Origin: Streptomyces sp. 378
Lineage (GTDB): Bacteria > Actinomycetota > Actinomycetes > Streptomycetales > Streptomycetaceae
Assembly: GCF_030124145.1 (NCBI RefSeq)
Contig: NZ_JASKMS010000001.1
Location: 310,001 to 374,000, forward strand
Direction: 5' to 3'
DNA length: 64,000 nt
The translations under genes and the position numbers were made by a program. Positions 26,786 to 35,121 of the stretch are shown piece after piece (position 1 is the stretch's first letter; each line of letters opens with the position of its first letter). The notes beneath the pieces were generated by a model. That model was not told where the DNA came from. It did not search any database and was given only the letters and a program-made list of their open reading frames with translations.

Positions 26786-27586
26786 ATGCGCTTCCGCAAG
26801 ATCCACGGCGCAGGGAACGACTTCGTCCTGCTCTCCGACCTCGAAACGGACGACGAAAAAGACTGGCCCAAGGAGGCGGAACGTCTGTGCGCCAGACGCA
26901 CCGGCGTAGGCGCGGATGGCCTCGTCATCAGCAGATTGATCAGCGACAGCCCCACCGTCCTCGCAGTCGACTGCTTCAACGCGGACGGCTCTGTCGCAAC
27001 CATGTGCGGCAACGCCCTGCGCTGCGCCGCCTGGGCCGCCCATCACGATCACGGCTTCGAGCGGATGAGCCTCCACATGGCTGGGGTAGTGCACGAGGCG
27101 ATCGTGTGCGACAACGCCGTGTGGGTCACGGCCGAGGTAGGCGCGATCATGCCCCGGCGCTTACAAACCGTCATCAACGGCAGGCCCACCTGGTTCGACA
27201 GCGCCCACACAGGCACCGAACACGTCGTGGCCATCGTGGACGACGTGGACACCATCGACGCGGTCACGGTCGGGCGTCTCGTCCGCCACCACGCCGGCCT
27301 TGCACCGCTGGGGACGAACGTCAACTTCGTCCAGTCCGCCGGCCGCCAGGCGCTAAAGATCCGCACCTACGAACGCGGCGTCGAGGCCGAAACCCTGTCC
27401 TGCGGTAGCGGGGCAGTCGCAGCCGTCGTCATCGCCACCCTGCGTGGACTCGTGGCGCGACGTGCCGTCACCGTCCACAACCGCGCCGGAGAGCCGCTCA
27501 CAGTCCGACCATATGACGACCGGCTGACCAGGACTCAGTGGGTCGGCGGCCCGGTCACCCACACCTTTGAAGGGGTACTCGCATGA
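26786..27586 (+). CDS. diaminopimelate-epimerase-like enzyme
   Basis: 266 residues, full DapF length. MRFRKIHGAGNDFVLL opens the first domain; FNADGSVATMCGNALRC holds catalytic Cys74 and ERGVEAETLSCGSGA catalytic Cys206, so the cofactor-free two-base racemase mechanism is intact. True DapF reads GNG(I/L)RC and ACGTGA, so this is a divergent member. Chromosomal dapF is expected elsewhere, hence this copy is probably dedicated to the local cluster, where it may epimerize a free amino acid or a peptide residue. GAGGAG precedes the ATG. It overlaps the ATP-grasp gene by four bases. Confidence 0.83.
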   Translation: MRFRKIHGAGNDFVLLSDLETDDEKDWPKEAERLCARRTGVGADGLVISRLISDSPTVLAVDCFNADGSVATMCGNALRCAAWAAHHDHGFERMSLHMAGVVHEAIVCDNAVWVTAEVGAIMPRRLQTVINGRPTWFDSAHTGTEHVVAIVDDVDTIDAVTVGRLVRHHAGLAPLGTNVNFVQSAGRQALKIRTYERGVEAETLSCGSGAVAAVVIATLRGLVARRAVTVHNRAGEPLTVRPYDDRLTRTQWVGGPVTHTFEGVLA

Positions 27587-28674
27587 CTCTCTTCCTCGAC
27601 AGCAGTTCCGACCTTGCCGTGCAGGAAGCCGCCCAGCAGCTTCGTGCCTGGCAGCGGGACCGCCAGGGCCTCAGCGTCGCCCTCGTCTACGGGCCGGTAT
27701 CCGAGGAGGACCGGCTCTACCACTCGAAGTGCCCCGTCGACCAGCGATCCGTCACGGCTCTGGCCGGGGCGCTGGATGAGATCGGGGCCCGCTGGAAGGT
27801 GCTCAATCCCTGTGAGCCGGACTTCATCGTGGAGCTGGCCGGATACGAGGTGGCCCTCTCCAACCTGCACGGCCCCTACGGCGAGGACGGCCGGTTGCAG
27901 GGGCTCCTCGACTACCTGCGCGTGCCCTACTGCGGCAGCGGGGTCGCGGCGTCCGCGGTGGCCGCCGACAAGATCCTCTGCAAGCGGGTGATGCTGACCC
28001 TCGGCGTCCCCACGCCCGACTGGCACGTCTGGTACGGCGGCCCGGCGGACTGGAACGGACGCCCCGTGATGGTCAAGCCACCCTTCGGCGGTTCCAGCGT
28101 GGGCATGAGCCTCGTGCGCGACCCGGCGGACCTCCCCGGCGCCCTGGCGGACGCTGCCGGCGACGAGGGCGCGGCCGTACTCGTCGAGGACTACCTGCGC
28201 GGCACGCCGCTGACCGTGGGACTCCTGGAGCTGCCGGGCGGCTCGGTCATCGTCTTCCCACCGCTTGCCACCGAAGCCACCGGAGCCGAGTTCTACGACG
28301 CCGACACCAAGCTCGACATGGACTCCAGGGGCACCGTAACCGTGCGCGCCGCCGAGCTGGCGCCCGATGTGCTGGACGAGATCACCAGAAACGCTCGGAC
28401 TCTATGGGACGGAATCGGGCTGCGCGGTTCAGCGCGTATCGACTTCCTCCTCACCAAGGACGACGAGCCGTACGTGCTGGAGGTCAACAGCACGCCTGGC
28501 ATGTCCCGTGACAGCAACTTCGCGGTGGGAGCCGCGATGGTCGGCCTCACACACACGGACGTCGTTCTGGCGATGCTGCACGAGGCCCTGGCCCGCCCGC
28601 CATACGATGTTCCCCTGCCCACTCCCGCCTTCTCCAGCACCACACTGACGCGGGAGGCTGCCGTCTCGCCGTAG
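27583..28674 (+). CDS. ATP-grasp ligase of the D-Ala-D-Ala ligase family
   Basis: 363 residues, family-like length. N-terminal VALVYGPVSEED and LSNLHGPYGEDGRLQGLLDYLRVPYCGSG are the Ddl substrate loops (HGxxGEDG). MVKPPFGGSSVGMSLV is the ATP-binding loop, VLVEDYLRGTPLTVGLLE carries the ATP-grasp Glu, and YVLEVNSTPGMSRDSNF provides the Mg-binding Glu/Asn. So it should form an amide from a carboxylate through an acyl phosphate. Compared with Ddl (EINTLPGxT) the end is altered, so substrates likely differ. ATGA overlap with the epimerase and 12 bases to the C39 gene show one operon. Confidence 0.85.
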   Translation: MTLFLDSSSDLAVQEAAQQLRAWQRDRQGLSVALVYGPVSEEDRLYHSKCPVDQRSVTALAGALDEIGARWKVLNPCEPDFIVELAGYEVALSNLHGPYGEDGRLQGLLDYLRVPYCGSGVAASAVAADKILCKRVMLTLGVPTPDWHVWYGGPADWNGRPVMVKPPFGGSSVGMSLVRDPADLPGALADAAGDEGAAVLVEDYLRGTPLTVGLLELPGGSVIVFPPLATEATGAEFYDADTKLDMDSRGTVTVRAAELAPDVLDEITRNARTLWDGIGLRGSARIDFLLTKDDEPYVLEVNSTPGMSRDSNFAVGAAMVGLTHTDVVLAMLHEALARPPYDVPLPTPAFSSTTLTREAAVSP

Positions 28675-28686
28675 GAGCCTGCCGCT

Positions 28687-29247
28687 GTGCCGCGCGTCCA
28701 CGATGTCCCCATGTGCCGACAGCTCATCGACCCCACCGAGTGGGATCTGCACGGCGGTTGGGCACTCGGAGACAGGATCGAATGGTCCAACCGGGCATGC
28801 GGCCTGGCATCACTGAGAATGATCCTGCTCGCCTACGGGCGCGAGGCGCCCACGGTGACGGAACTCCTGAAGCTCGCGGTCAAGCACGAGGTTCTCACCC
28901 CGCGTGGAGCGCTCCACGCGGGGATCGCGAACCTGGCGACCGACCTCGGAGTTCCCGCACTCGCAGAGCCTGTGCCCGTCGAAGACCTTCTCGGCCGCCT
29001 CGATGACGCCCCGCTCATCGTGTCTGTGACCGAGCAGTTCCCCGACGACGGCCGTTCAGGCGGCCACCTCGTCATCCTTCGCGGCTACGAGGACGGCCCC
29101 GACCCAGTGGTCCTCTCCCGAGACCCGTCCTCGTGGGGCCAGACGCACGATCGCGTCCCCCTCAGCCGCCTGTCCCATTCCTACACCGGCCGCGCGATCA
29201 CCTTCGCGCCCCTGAACCCAACGGAGAGTGCTGATGACCGAGGCTGA
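28687..29247 (+). CDS. C39-like cysteine peptidase
   Basis: 186 residues. Papain-like triad in order: Cys38 in NRACGLASLRMILLAYG, His in SGGHLVILRGYEDG, Asp in LSRDPSSWG. This is the C39_2 architecture without transporter. Such peptidases can remove leader peptides or act as ligases/cyclases. GTG 28687 has GGAG ten bases upstream; ATG at 28711 is an alternative. It overlaps the MurF-like gene by 14 bases. Confidence 0.78.
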   Translation: MPRVHDVPMCRQLIDPTEWDLHGGWALGDRIEWSNRACGLASLRMILLAYGREAPTVTELLKLAVKHEVLTPRGALHAGIANLATDLGVPALAEPVPVEDLLGRLDDAPLIVSVTEQFPDDGRSGGHLVILRGYEDGPDPVVLSRDPSSWGQTHDRVPLSRLSHSYTGRAITFAPLNPTESADDRG

Positions 29248-29599
29248 CGGCGACACGACCGAGGCCGCAGGCGGCGGCCGACGGATCGCCGTACTCGGAG
29301 AGATGCTTGAGCTGGGCGACGAGGCAGTCGAAGCACACCGCGAGATCGGCCGCTTCGCGGCCGAGAGCGGCGTCGATCTCGTCGTGGCAGTCGGCGGAGA
29401 CCTCGCCAAGCAACTCGCCCTGGCCGCGGGCGCGGCAGGCGTGCCGGACATCGCGATGGTCAGCGACAACGCCACCGCTGCCGCCTACCTCGAATCAATC
29501 CTCCGTCCCGGTGACGCCGTGCTCGTGAAGGCGTCCCGTGGCGGTCAGCTCTGGCAGATCGCCCAAGCACTCACCGGACAGCCCGTCACCGGCCTGTGA
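29234..29599 (+). CDS. stand-alone MurF C-terminal domain
   Basis: 121 residues that align to the C-terminal (third) domain of Mur ligases: RIAVLGEMLELGDEAVEAHREIGRFAAESGVDLVVAVGG and GDAVLVKASRGGQLWQIAQAL. MurF proper is ~450 residues with a UDP-binding and a central ATPase domain, both absent here, so it cannot ligate alone. It may bind an amino-acid or dipeptide substrate or position it for the ATP-grasp enzyme. GGAGAG precedes the ATG. It closes the operon. Confidence 0.8.
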   Translation: MTEADGDTTEAAGGGRRIAVLGEMLELGDEAVEAHREIGRFAAESGVDLVVAVGGDLAKQLALAAGAAGVPDIAMVSDNATAAAYLESILRPGDAVLVKASRGGQLWQIAQALTGQPVTGL

Positions 29600-29654
29600 G
29601 CTTCACGCCGTACGACCAAGAGCCGGCGGACAAAGGTAGCGCCCCCGGCTCCCG

Positions 29655-30864
29655 TCAGCGCTTGGCAGAGGCGACAGCCAGGACTCCGGCACCGACCGAG
29701 ATACCGGCCAGCATCATGAAGAGTGATGGGTACCCCCCGAGTTCTCCCGCGATGGCTGCCCCGGCAAAGGGTGCGAGCGCGCTGGCGGTGGTGACAGGGG
29801 CGGAGAGAAGGCCGGAGAGACGGCCGTAGTGGGTGGTGCCCCAGCGGTCGGAGACAGCCGTGGCCTGGAGGAGGGTCAGGTTGCCGCGGACCATGCCGGC
29901 GACGATGGCCAGGAGGAGAAGCAGGAGGTACGGGCCCGGGGTGATGGCGAGAGCTGCGGTGGTCACGCCGCCCGCTGTGATCAGCGTGACCGTGCGGGTG
30001 GTGACGCCGGTGCGGCGGGCGAGGGTGGCGTAGAGGGTACGGCCCAGGGTCTGGCCCGCTCCGCCCAGACCGAGGGCCCAGGCGGCCGCGGTGGGACTGG
30101 CGCCGCGTTCGGTCAGCAGGGGGACCAGGGCGATGACGACGGCGTATATCGCGAAGCCGTTGAGGGTGAGGGCGGCGGCAAGCAGGAGGAAGGGGCGGCT
30201 GCGGGCAACGGTCGTACCCCCGCCGGCCTGTGGAGCGGTTTGTCGTGGTGCCGGCGGCCAGGGAGCTCGGAGTGCGAGCGCGTGGGCCGGAACGATGACA
30301 GCGGCGAGGATCACCGCGAGGACGGCGTACGTGACGCGCCAGGTGAAGTGCTCGGCGAGCGTTGCCGTCAGGGGTGCGAAGGCGGTGGAGGCCAGACCAC
30401 CGGCGAGGGTGACGATCGTGAGGGCGCGGACGCGGTCCTCCCCCCCACCAGCGCGTTACGGCGGCGAACGCGGGATGGTAGAAGGTGGCGGCCATGGCGA
30501 TCCCCGCGAGCAGCCAAGCGGCCGTGAACGCTTGGAGGTTGGGCGCGTATGCGATGCCCAGTACGGCGACGGCGCCGAGCAGTGAGCCGGCGGTCATGAC
30601 CGCGCGCGGGCCCCGACGGTCGAGAACGCGGCCGACGGGGATGCCGGCGAGCGCCGAGACGACCAGGGCCGCGGAGAAGGCGCCGGTGGTGGCGGTGGTG
30701 GACCAGCCGGTGTCGGCGGTGATGCGGGGGTTGAGGACCGGGAAGGCGTAGTAGACGATGCCCCAGCTGGTGATCTGGGTCAGGCAGAGGGCGGGTAGGA
30801 CGGCGCGGGGCCGCGACCGGTCCCCGGTTCCGGTCTCGGCCCCGCGGGCGTCGAGGTCGGTCAC
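29655..30864 (-). pseudogene. MFS exporter in the ars region, frameshifted in a C7 run
   Basis: N-terminal half (from GTG 30862-30864, VTDLDARGAETG) covers helices 1-5: LCLTQITSWGIVYYAFPVLNP, TTGAFSAALVVSALAGIPVGRVLDRRGPR, FYHPAFAAVTRWWG. The C-terminal half is in another frame from 30446 down: EDRVRALTIVTLAGGLASTAF... through PFLLLAAALTLNGFAIYAVVIALVP to the end. Removing one base from the C7 run at 30440-30446 gives one continuous ~403-residue 12-helix MFS protein. It starts five bases after the flavoprotein gene, so the two are an operon. Similar MFS carriers accompany ars genes, but its substrate is unproven. Confidence 0.78.
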
Positions 30865-30869
30865 GACGG

Positions 30870-32234
30870 TCAGCAGCCCCCGGATGAGGCGGGGGTGCCT
30901 ACGCCGATCTGGAGGGTCGCCGGGGGCGCGCAGCAGCCACCGGCCTCGTCGCCCTGCGCGGCGGCGGGCTCGTCGAACAGGCCCGCGCCGCCGCAGACTC
31001 CGGTCTCCGGCAGGGTGAGTTCGACGCGCTCGGCCGCCTCGCGGTCGCCTGCGAGGGCCGCGGTGATGGAGCGGACTTGCTCGTAGCCGGTCATGGCGAG
31101 GAAGGTCGGCGCGCGGCCGTAGCTCTTCATGCCGACCAGGTAGATCCCCTGCTCCGGGTGCGAGAGCTCGTTGACGCCGTGCGGATAGACGGTTCCGCAG
31201 GAGTGCACGTTCGGGTCGATCAGCGGGGCCAGCGCGGTGGGCGCCTGGAGACGCTCGTCGAGCCCGAGACGGACCTCGGAGAGGAAGGACAGGTCCGGCC
31301 GGAAACCGGTCAGGACGATCACCTCGTCCACCGGGTCCAGGCGGTGGCCGTCCTCGGCGACCAGGACCAGCCGGTCGCCGTCCCGTCCGACGGATTCGGT
31401 ACGGAAGCCGGTGACAGCGGACGCGTGACCGTCCTCCACCGCGGCCTTGGCTCGCAGGCCGAGGGCGCCGCGGGCCGGGAGCTGGTCGGCCTCGCCACCG
31501 CCGTAGGTGCTGGCGCCGATACCGCGGCGCAGGATCCACACCGCGTGCGTGCCGTCCGCTTCCTTCGCGAGGTCTGCGAGGTAGGCGAGGGCGGTGAAGG
31601 CGGAGGCGCCGGAGCCGACGACGGCTGTGCGCTTGCCCGCGTAACGGGCGCGTACGGACGGCTTCTTGAGGTCGGGGACGCGGTAGGAGATGCGGTCGGC
31701 GGCCGTCTTCTCGCCGAGGGCGGACAGGCCGTCGGCGCCGATCGGGCTGGGCGTGGACCAGGTGCCGGAGGCGTCGATGACGACCCGGGCGGTGATCCGC
31801 TGCTCGCTTTCCTGTGCCGTCCGGATGTGCACGGTGAACGGCTGTTCCTCGCGGCCGGCGTCGACGATGCGGTCGCGGCCCGCGCGGGCCACGCCGGTCA
31901 CGGTGGCGCCGTAGCGGATCTTGTCACCGAGGATGTCGGCGAGCGGCTGCAAGTAGCGCTCGGCCCAGTCACCGCCCGTGGGGTACGTGGCGCCGTCCGG
32001 GCGCACCCAGCCGGTCGGGGCCAGCAGCTTCTCGGCGGCCGGGTCGGTGACCTCTGACCACGGGGAGAAGAGCCGCACGTGCGACCAGTCGCGTACGGCG
32101 GTGCCGGCGGACGGTCCGGCCTCCAGCACCAGCGGTTCGATACCGCGCTCGATGAGGTGGGCGGCGGCGGCCAGGCCGCTCGGCCCGGCTCCGATGACCA
32201 CGACGGGCAGCTGGTCGGTGGTGGACGCGCTCAC
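30870..32234 (-). CDS. FAD/NAD(P)-dependent oxidoreductase with Cys-rich tail (ArsO-like)
   Basis: 454 residues. VVVIGAGPSGLAAAAHL is the FAD dinucleotide motif; RTAVVGSGASAFTALAYL is the NADPH motif; VIVLTGFRPDLSFL is the flavin-monooxygenase end motif. This is the family of ArsO-like flavoproteins of arsenic islands. Unusual is the C-terminal ~45 residues with five Cys (VCGGAG, GGCCAPP, SSGGC), which could bind trivalent arsenic. GTG at 32234 is preferred (AAAGGGG six bases upstream); an ATG at 32258 is in frame. It is divergent from the 32342 gene and followed by the MFS gene. Confidence 0.83.
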   Translation of the reverse strand: MSASTTDQLPVVVIGAGPSGLAAAAHLIERGIEPLVLEAGPSAGTAVRDWSHVRLFSPWSEVTDPAAEKLLAPTGWVRPDGATYPTGGDWAERYLQPLADILGDKIRYGATVTGVARAGRDRIVDAGREEQPFTVHIRTAQESEQRITARVVIDASGTWSTPSPIGADGLSALGEKTAADRISYRVPDLKKPSVRARYAGKRTAVVGSGASAFTALAYLADLAKEADGTHAVWILRRGIGASTYGGGEADQLPARGALGLRAKAAVEDGHASAVTGFRTESVGRDGDRLVLVAEDGHRLDPVDEVIVLTGFRPDLSFLSEVRLGLDERLQAPTALAPLIDPNVHSCGTVYPHGVNELSHPEQGIYLVGMKSYGRAPTFLAMTGYEQVRSITAALAGDREAAERVELTLPETGVCGGAGLFDEPAAAQGDEAGGCCAPPATLQIGVGTPASSGGC

Positions 32235-32293
32235 GACGATTCCCCTTTGCTTCGACATCCGTCGATCTCTTGCGCTGCCAGCATGGCACCTAT

Positions 32294-32325
32294 TTCGATG
32301 AGCGTCAACATAGACATTCATCGAA
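32294..32325. promoter_or_regulatory. ArsR-type operator between divergent flavoprotein genes
   Basis: TTCGATGA-N16-TCATCGAA, with GTCAACATAGA in the spacer. The same core recurs at the arsR promoter (33427-33458), so one ArsR probably controls both promoters. Confidence 0.6.
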
Positions 32326-32341
32326 CCTGAGAGAGGCGGGC

Positions 32342-33403
32342 ATGGAACACGTCGACGTCGTGGTGATCGGGGGAGGCCAGTCCGGGCTGGCCGCCGCGCA
32401 CGCTCTGCGCGAGCAGGGGCTTCATCCGGTGGTGCTGGAAGCGTCCGAACAGGCGGCCGGATCCTGGCCGCGCTACTACGACAGCCTCACCCTCTTCTCA
32501 CCCGCCCGGTTCAGCGCGATGCCCACAGTGCCCTTCGGCGGCGATCCCGACCGCTACCCGCACCGGGACGAGGTCGTCGCCTATCTCCTGCGCTACGCGG
32601 ACCGGCTGGACGCCGACATCCGCACCCGGAGCCGGGTGCGCGAAGTCCGGGCGGGGAACGGTTCGTTCACGCTGACCCTGGAGGACGGCACGCAGCTCTC
32701 CGCACGGGCCGTGGTCGCAGCGTCCGGCACCTTCGGACGTCCCCATCACCCGGCACTGCCGGGCCTGGAGAGTTTCACCGGCGACGCGCTGCACGCAGCC
32801 GAGTACCGCAGGCCATCGCCCTTCGCGGGACAGCGTGTAGTGATCGTCGGGGCCGGGAACTCCGCCGTTCAGATCGCCGCCGAGCTCGGCACCCACGCCC
32901 GGGTCACCCTGGCAACGCGGCACCCCGTCCGCTTCGCCCGGCAGCTCGCGCTCGGCAGGGATCTTCACTGGTGGCTGACCCGCACGGGGATCGACGTCCT
33001 GCCGGTCGGTCGCTTTCTGCGCACCCCACCGACCCAGCTGGTCATCGACGACGGCCGCTACCGAGCTGCGGTCGCGGCCGGCGCCCCGGACCAGCGCCCG
33101 GTGTTCACCAGCGTCGACGGCTCCAAGGTCGTCTGGGCCGACGGGACCGTCGAGGAAGTGGACACCATCCTGCTGACCACCGGCTACCGTCCCGACCTCG
33201 GCTACCTGGCCCCGCTCGGCGCCCTCGACGAGCACGGGCATCCGATCCACAGGGAGGGCATCTCACTCACCCACCCCGGTCTGGCGTACGTCGGCCTGGA
33301 ATGGCAGCGCAGCCTGTCCTCCAATTCCCTCCGTGGCGTCGGGCGGGACGCCGCCCGGATCGCCCGTCGCGTGTCCTCGTACCTGCATCCGCGTCCACGG
33401 TAA
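32342..33403 (+). CDS. flavin-dependent oxidoreductase (ArsO-like)
   Basis: 353 residues. VVVIGGGQSGLAAAHALREQGL (FAD site), SWPRYYDSLTLFSPARFS (typical of the ArsO/YUCCA-like branch), VVIVGAGNSAVQIAAEL (NADPH site), TILLTTGYRPDLGYLAPL near the end. Likely oxidises a small substrate in the arsenic pathway; chemistry not established. ATG 32342 is chosen because GAGAGAGG lies upstream and it opens directly on the FAD motif. Ends 47 bases before arsR. Confidence 0.83.
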   Translation: MEHVDVVVIGGGQSGLAAAHALREQGLHPVVLEASEQAAGSWPRYYDSLTLFSPARFSAMPTVPFGGDPDRYPHRDEVVAYLLRYADRLDADIRTRSRVREVRAGNGSFTLTLEDGTQLSARAVVAASGTFGRPHHPALPGLESFTGDALHAAEYRRPSPFAGQRVVIVGAGNSAVQIAAELGTHARVTLATRHPVRFARQLALGRDLHWWLTRTGIDVLPVGRFLRTPPTQLVIDDGRYRAAVAAGAPDQRPVFTSVDGSKVVWADGTVEEVDTILLTTGYRPDLGYLAPLGALDEHGHPIHREGISLTHPGLAYVGLEWQRSLSSNSLRGVGRDAARIARRVSSYLHPRPR

Positions 33404-33426
33404 CCACCCACTCCTGGCTGTTTTGG

Positions 33427-33458
33427 TTCGATGCGTGTCAACATAGATGAATGTCGAA
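33427..33458. promoter_or_regulatory. ArsR operator overlapping the arsR start codon
   Basis: TTCGATGCGTGTCAACATAGATGAATGTCGAA contains TTCGA...TCGAA arms and the CAACATAGATGAATG core. It covers the ATG at 33451, which has no ribosome binding site, so the mRNA is probably leaderless and autorepressed. Confidence 0.6.
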
Positions 33459-33816
33459 CGTCAAGGCGCTGCCCCGGGAGCCCGAGGCCCTCGAGGTCAC
33501 GGTGCCGTGTTGCCCGCCGCTGACCGAGCGGCCGTTGACCGCCGAGGAGGCCGAGACGACCGCTCGGATGTTCAAGGCGCTCGCGGATCCCGTCCGCCTG
33601 CGGCTCTTTTCGGCGGTTGCCTCGCACGAGGGCGGCGAGGCGTGCGTGTGCGACATCTCCGATGTCGGCGTCTCCCAGCCGACCGTCTCCCACCACCTGA
33701 AGAAGCTCAAGGGGGCCGGGCTGCTCACTTCCGAGCGGCGGGGCACCTGGGTGTACTACCGGGTGGAACCGTCGGTCCTTGCCGCTATGGGGCAGACGCT
33801 CGGGGCCCTGGGCTGA
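33451..33816 (+). CDS. arsR: ArsR-family arsenic-sensing repressor (copy 1)
   Basis: 121 residues. The metal site GEACVCDISDVGVSQPTVSHHLKKLKGAGLL combines the CVC motif with the recognition helix (QPTVSHHLKKLK), and VPCCPPLTE near the N-terminus supplies more Cys. Expected to release DNA on binding As(III)/Sb(III). No RBS; leaderless start suspected. Confidence 0.92.
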   Translation: MSNVKALPREPEALEVTVPCCPPLTERPLTAEEAETTARMFKALADPVRLRLFSAVASHEGGEACVCDISDVGVSQPTVSHHLKKLKGAGLLTSERRGTWVYYRVEPSVLAAMGQTLGALG

Positions 33817-33979
33817 GCTGCGCGCCGCCGCCGGCGCCACAAGACACCCGTACAGCGCCAACCTCACAGGGAGGTTGGCAGCACGTCCCCTGAAGTTCTC
33901 CTGGATATCGCCCAGCCACTCACTGCATCGGCAAGCATCTATGTTCCGTTAGGCCCAGGGGATACGTGAGGGGACAGCG

Positions 33980-35110
33980 GTGCCAAACCGACGTGGGGGA
34001 CGCAGGGGGGCGCTGAGCGCACAGGCCGTAGCGGCAGGAGCGGCGGGCATGCTGCTTCTGTCCGGCTGTGGGCTCGGTGCTTCCGGCAGCGGCGAGGACC
34101 GCGTGTCCGCCGCTCCGGTGGCCGACATCGACTGCGCCCGGCAGGGACAGGTGCCCGGCTCGGGGTCGACCGCGCAAGAGAACGCCATGAAGTACTGGAT
34201 CAGGCAGTACCAGCGGGCCTGTTCGTCGGTGCAGGTCGCTTACAACCCTCTGGGCTCCGGCGCCGGCGTCGCTCAGTTCATGCGCGGGGCTACCGCCTTC
34301 GGAGGCACCGACAGCCCGGTCAGACCGGACGGCGTCAAGCCGGCGGAGGGCGTCTGTCCGGGCGGCAGAGCCATCAACCTGCCCATGGTGGGCGGCGCCA
34401 TCGCCATCGGCTACGACATACCGGGCGTCGACGACCTCGTCCTGAACGCCCCGACGCTCGCCAAGATCTTCGACTCCCAGATCACCGCCTGGGACGATCC
34501 CGCCATCCGGAAGCTGAACCCCAGCGCCGAGCTGCCCTCCCTGCCCATCCGCGCCGTGCACCGGGCCGACGACTCGGGCACCACACAGAACTTCCAGGCG
34601 TATCTCGCGGGTGCGGCCCCCGAGGTCTGGACTCATCCGGCGGAGAAGGCGTGGCAGGGGAAGGGCGGCGGCTCGGCTCCCGGCTCCTCAGCGGTGGCGT
34701 CCACAGTCGCCTCGACGGCCGGGTCCATCGGCTACTTCGAGCTCTCGTTCGCCGCCGCTCTCCGCATCAAGACGGCACGCATGGCCACCGGAGCATCCGA
34801 GCCCGTGGCGGCCACCCCGGAGAGCGCGTCGGCCGGGATCGCCGCCGCCGAAGTGGTCGGTGAGGGCAAGGACCTGACGTTGCGGTTCGACTACCGGACC
34901 GCTGCCGACGGCACGTACCCGATCGTTCTGGTCAGCTACGAAGTGGTATGCGACAAGGGCAACATGGCGGAGACTCTGCCCGCTCTCAAGTCGTTCCTGA
35001 CCTACACCGCCAGCGACGAGGGCCAGAAGCCACTGGCCCGGATTCATTACGTGCCGCTGCCGGAATCCGTCGCCACCGAAGTGCGCAGGGTCGTCAGCAC
35101 GCTGAGCTGA
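33980..35110 (+). CDS. PstS-like phosphate-binding lipoprotein (unaccompanied)
   Basis: 376 residues. Lipoprotein signal LLLSGC (lipidated Cys near 32), then PBP-domain motifs GSGSTAQENAMKYW, YNPLGSGAGVAQF, FGGTDSPVRPD, RADDSGTTQNFQAYL and GSIGYFELSFA. These are the PstS phosphate-binding loops. It lacks transport genes of its own; one of three PstS-like genes in the island. GTG start with GAGGGGAC upstream. An ATCTATGTTC site (33937-33946) resembling the ArsR motif lies in its promoter. Confidence 0.85.
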   Translation: MPNRRGGRRGALSAQAVAAGAAGMLLLSGCGLGASGSGEDRVSAAPVADIDCARQGQVPGSGSTAQENAMKYWIRQYQRACSSVQVAYNPLGSGAGVAQFMRGATAFGGTDSPVRPDGVKPAEGVCPGGRAINLPMVGGAIAIGYDIPGVDDLVLNAPTLAKIFDSQITAWDDPAIRKLNPSAELPSLPIRAVHRADDSGTTQNFQAYLAGAAPEVWTHPAEKAWQGKGGGSAPGSSAVASTVASTAGSIGYFELSFAAALRIKTARMATGASEPVAATPESASAGIAAAEVVGEGKDLTLRFDYRTAADGTYPIVLVSYEVVCDKGNMAETLPALKSFLTYTASDEGQKPLARIHYVPLPESVATEVRRVVSTLS

Positions 35111-35121
35111 CGACGCGCGGG

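Noticed and set aside
13374..29654. Complete conjugative element (AICE) with TraB and RepSA
   Set aside because: No FtsK/TraB-type translocase or pSAM2-type Rep is visible; the set fits a mobilizable, not self-transmissible, element.
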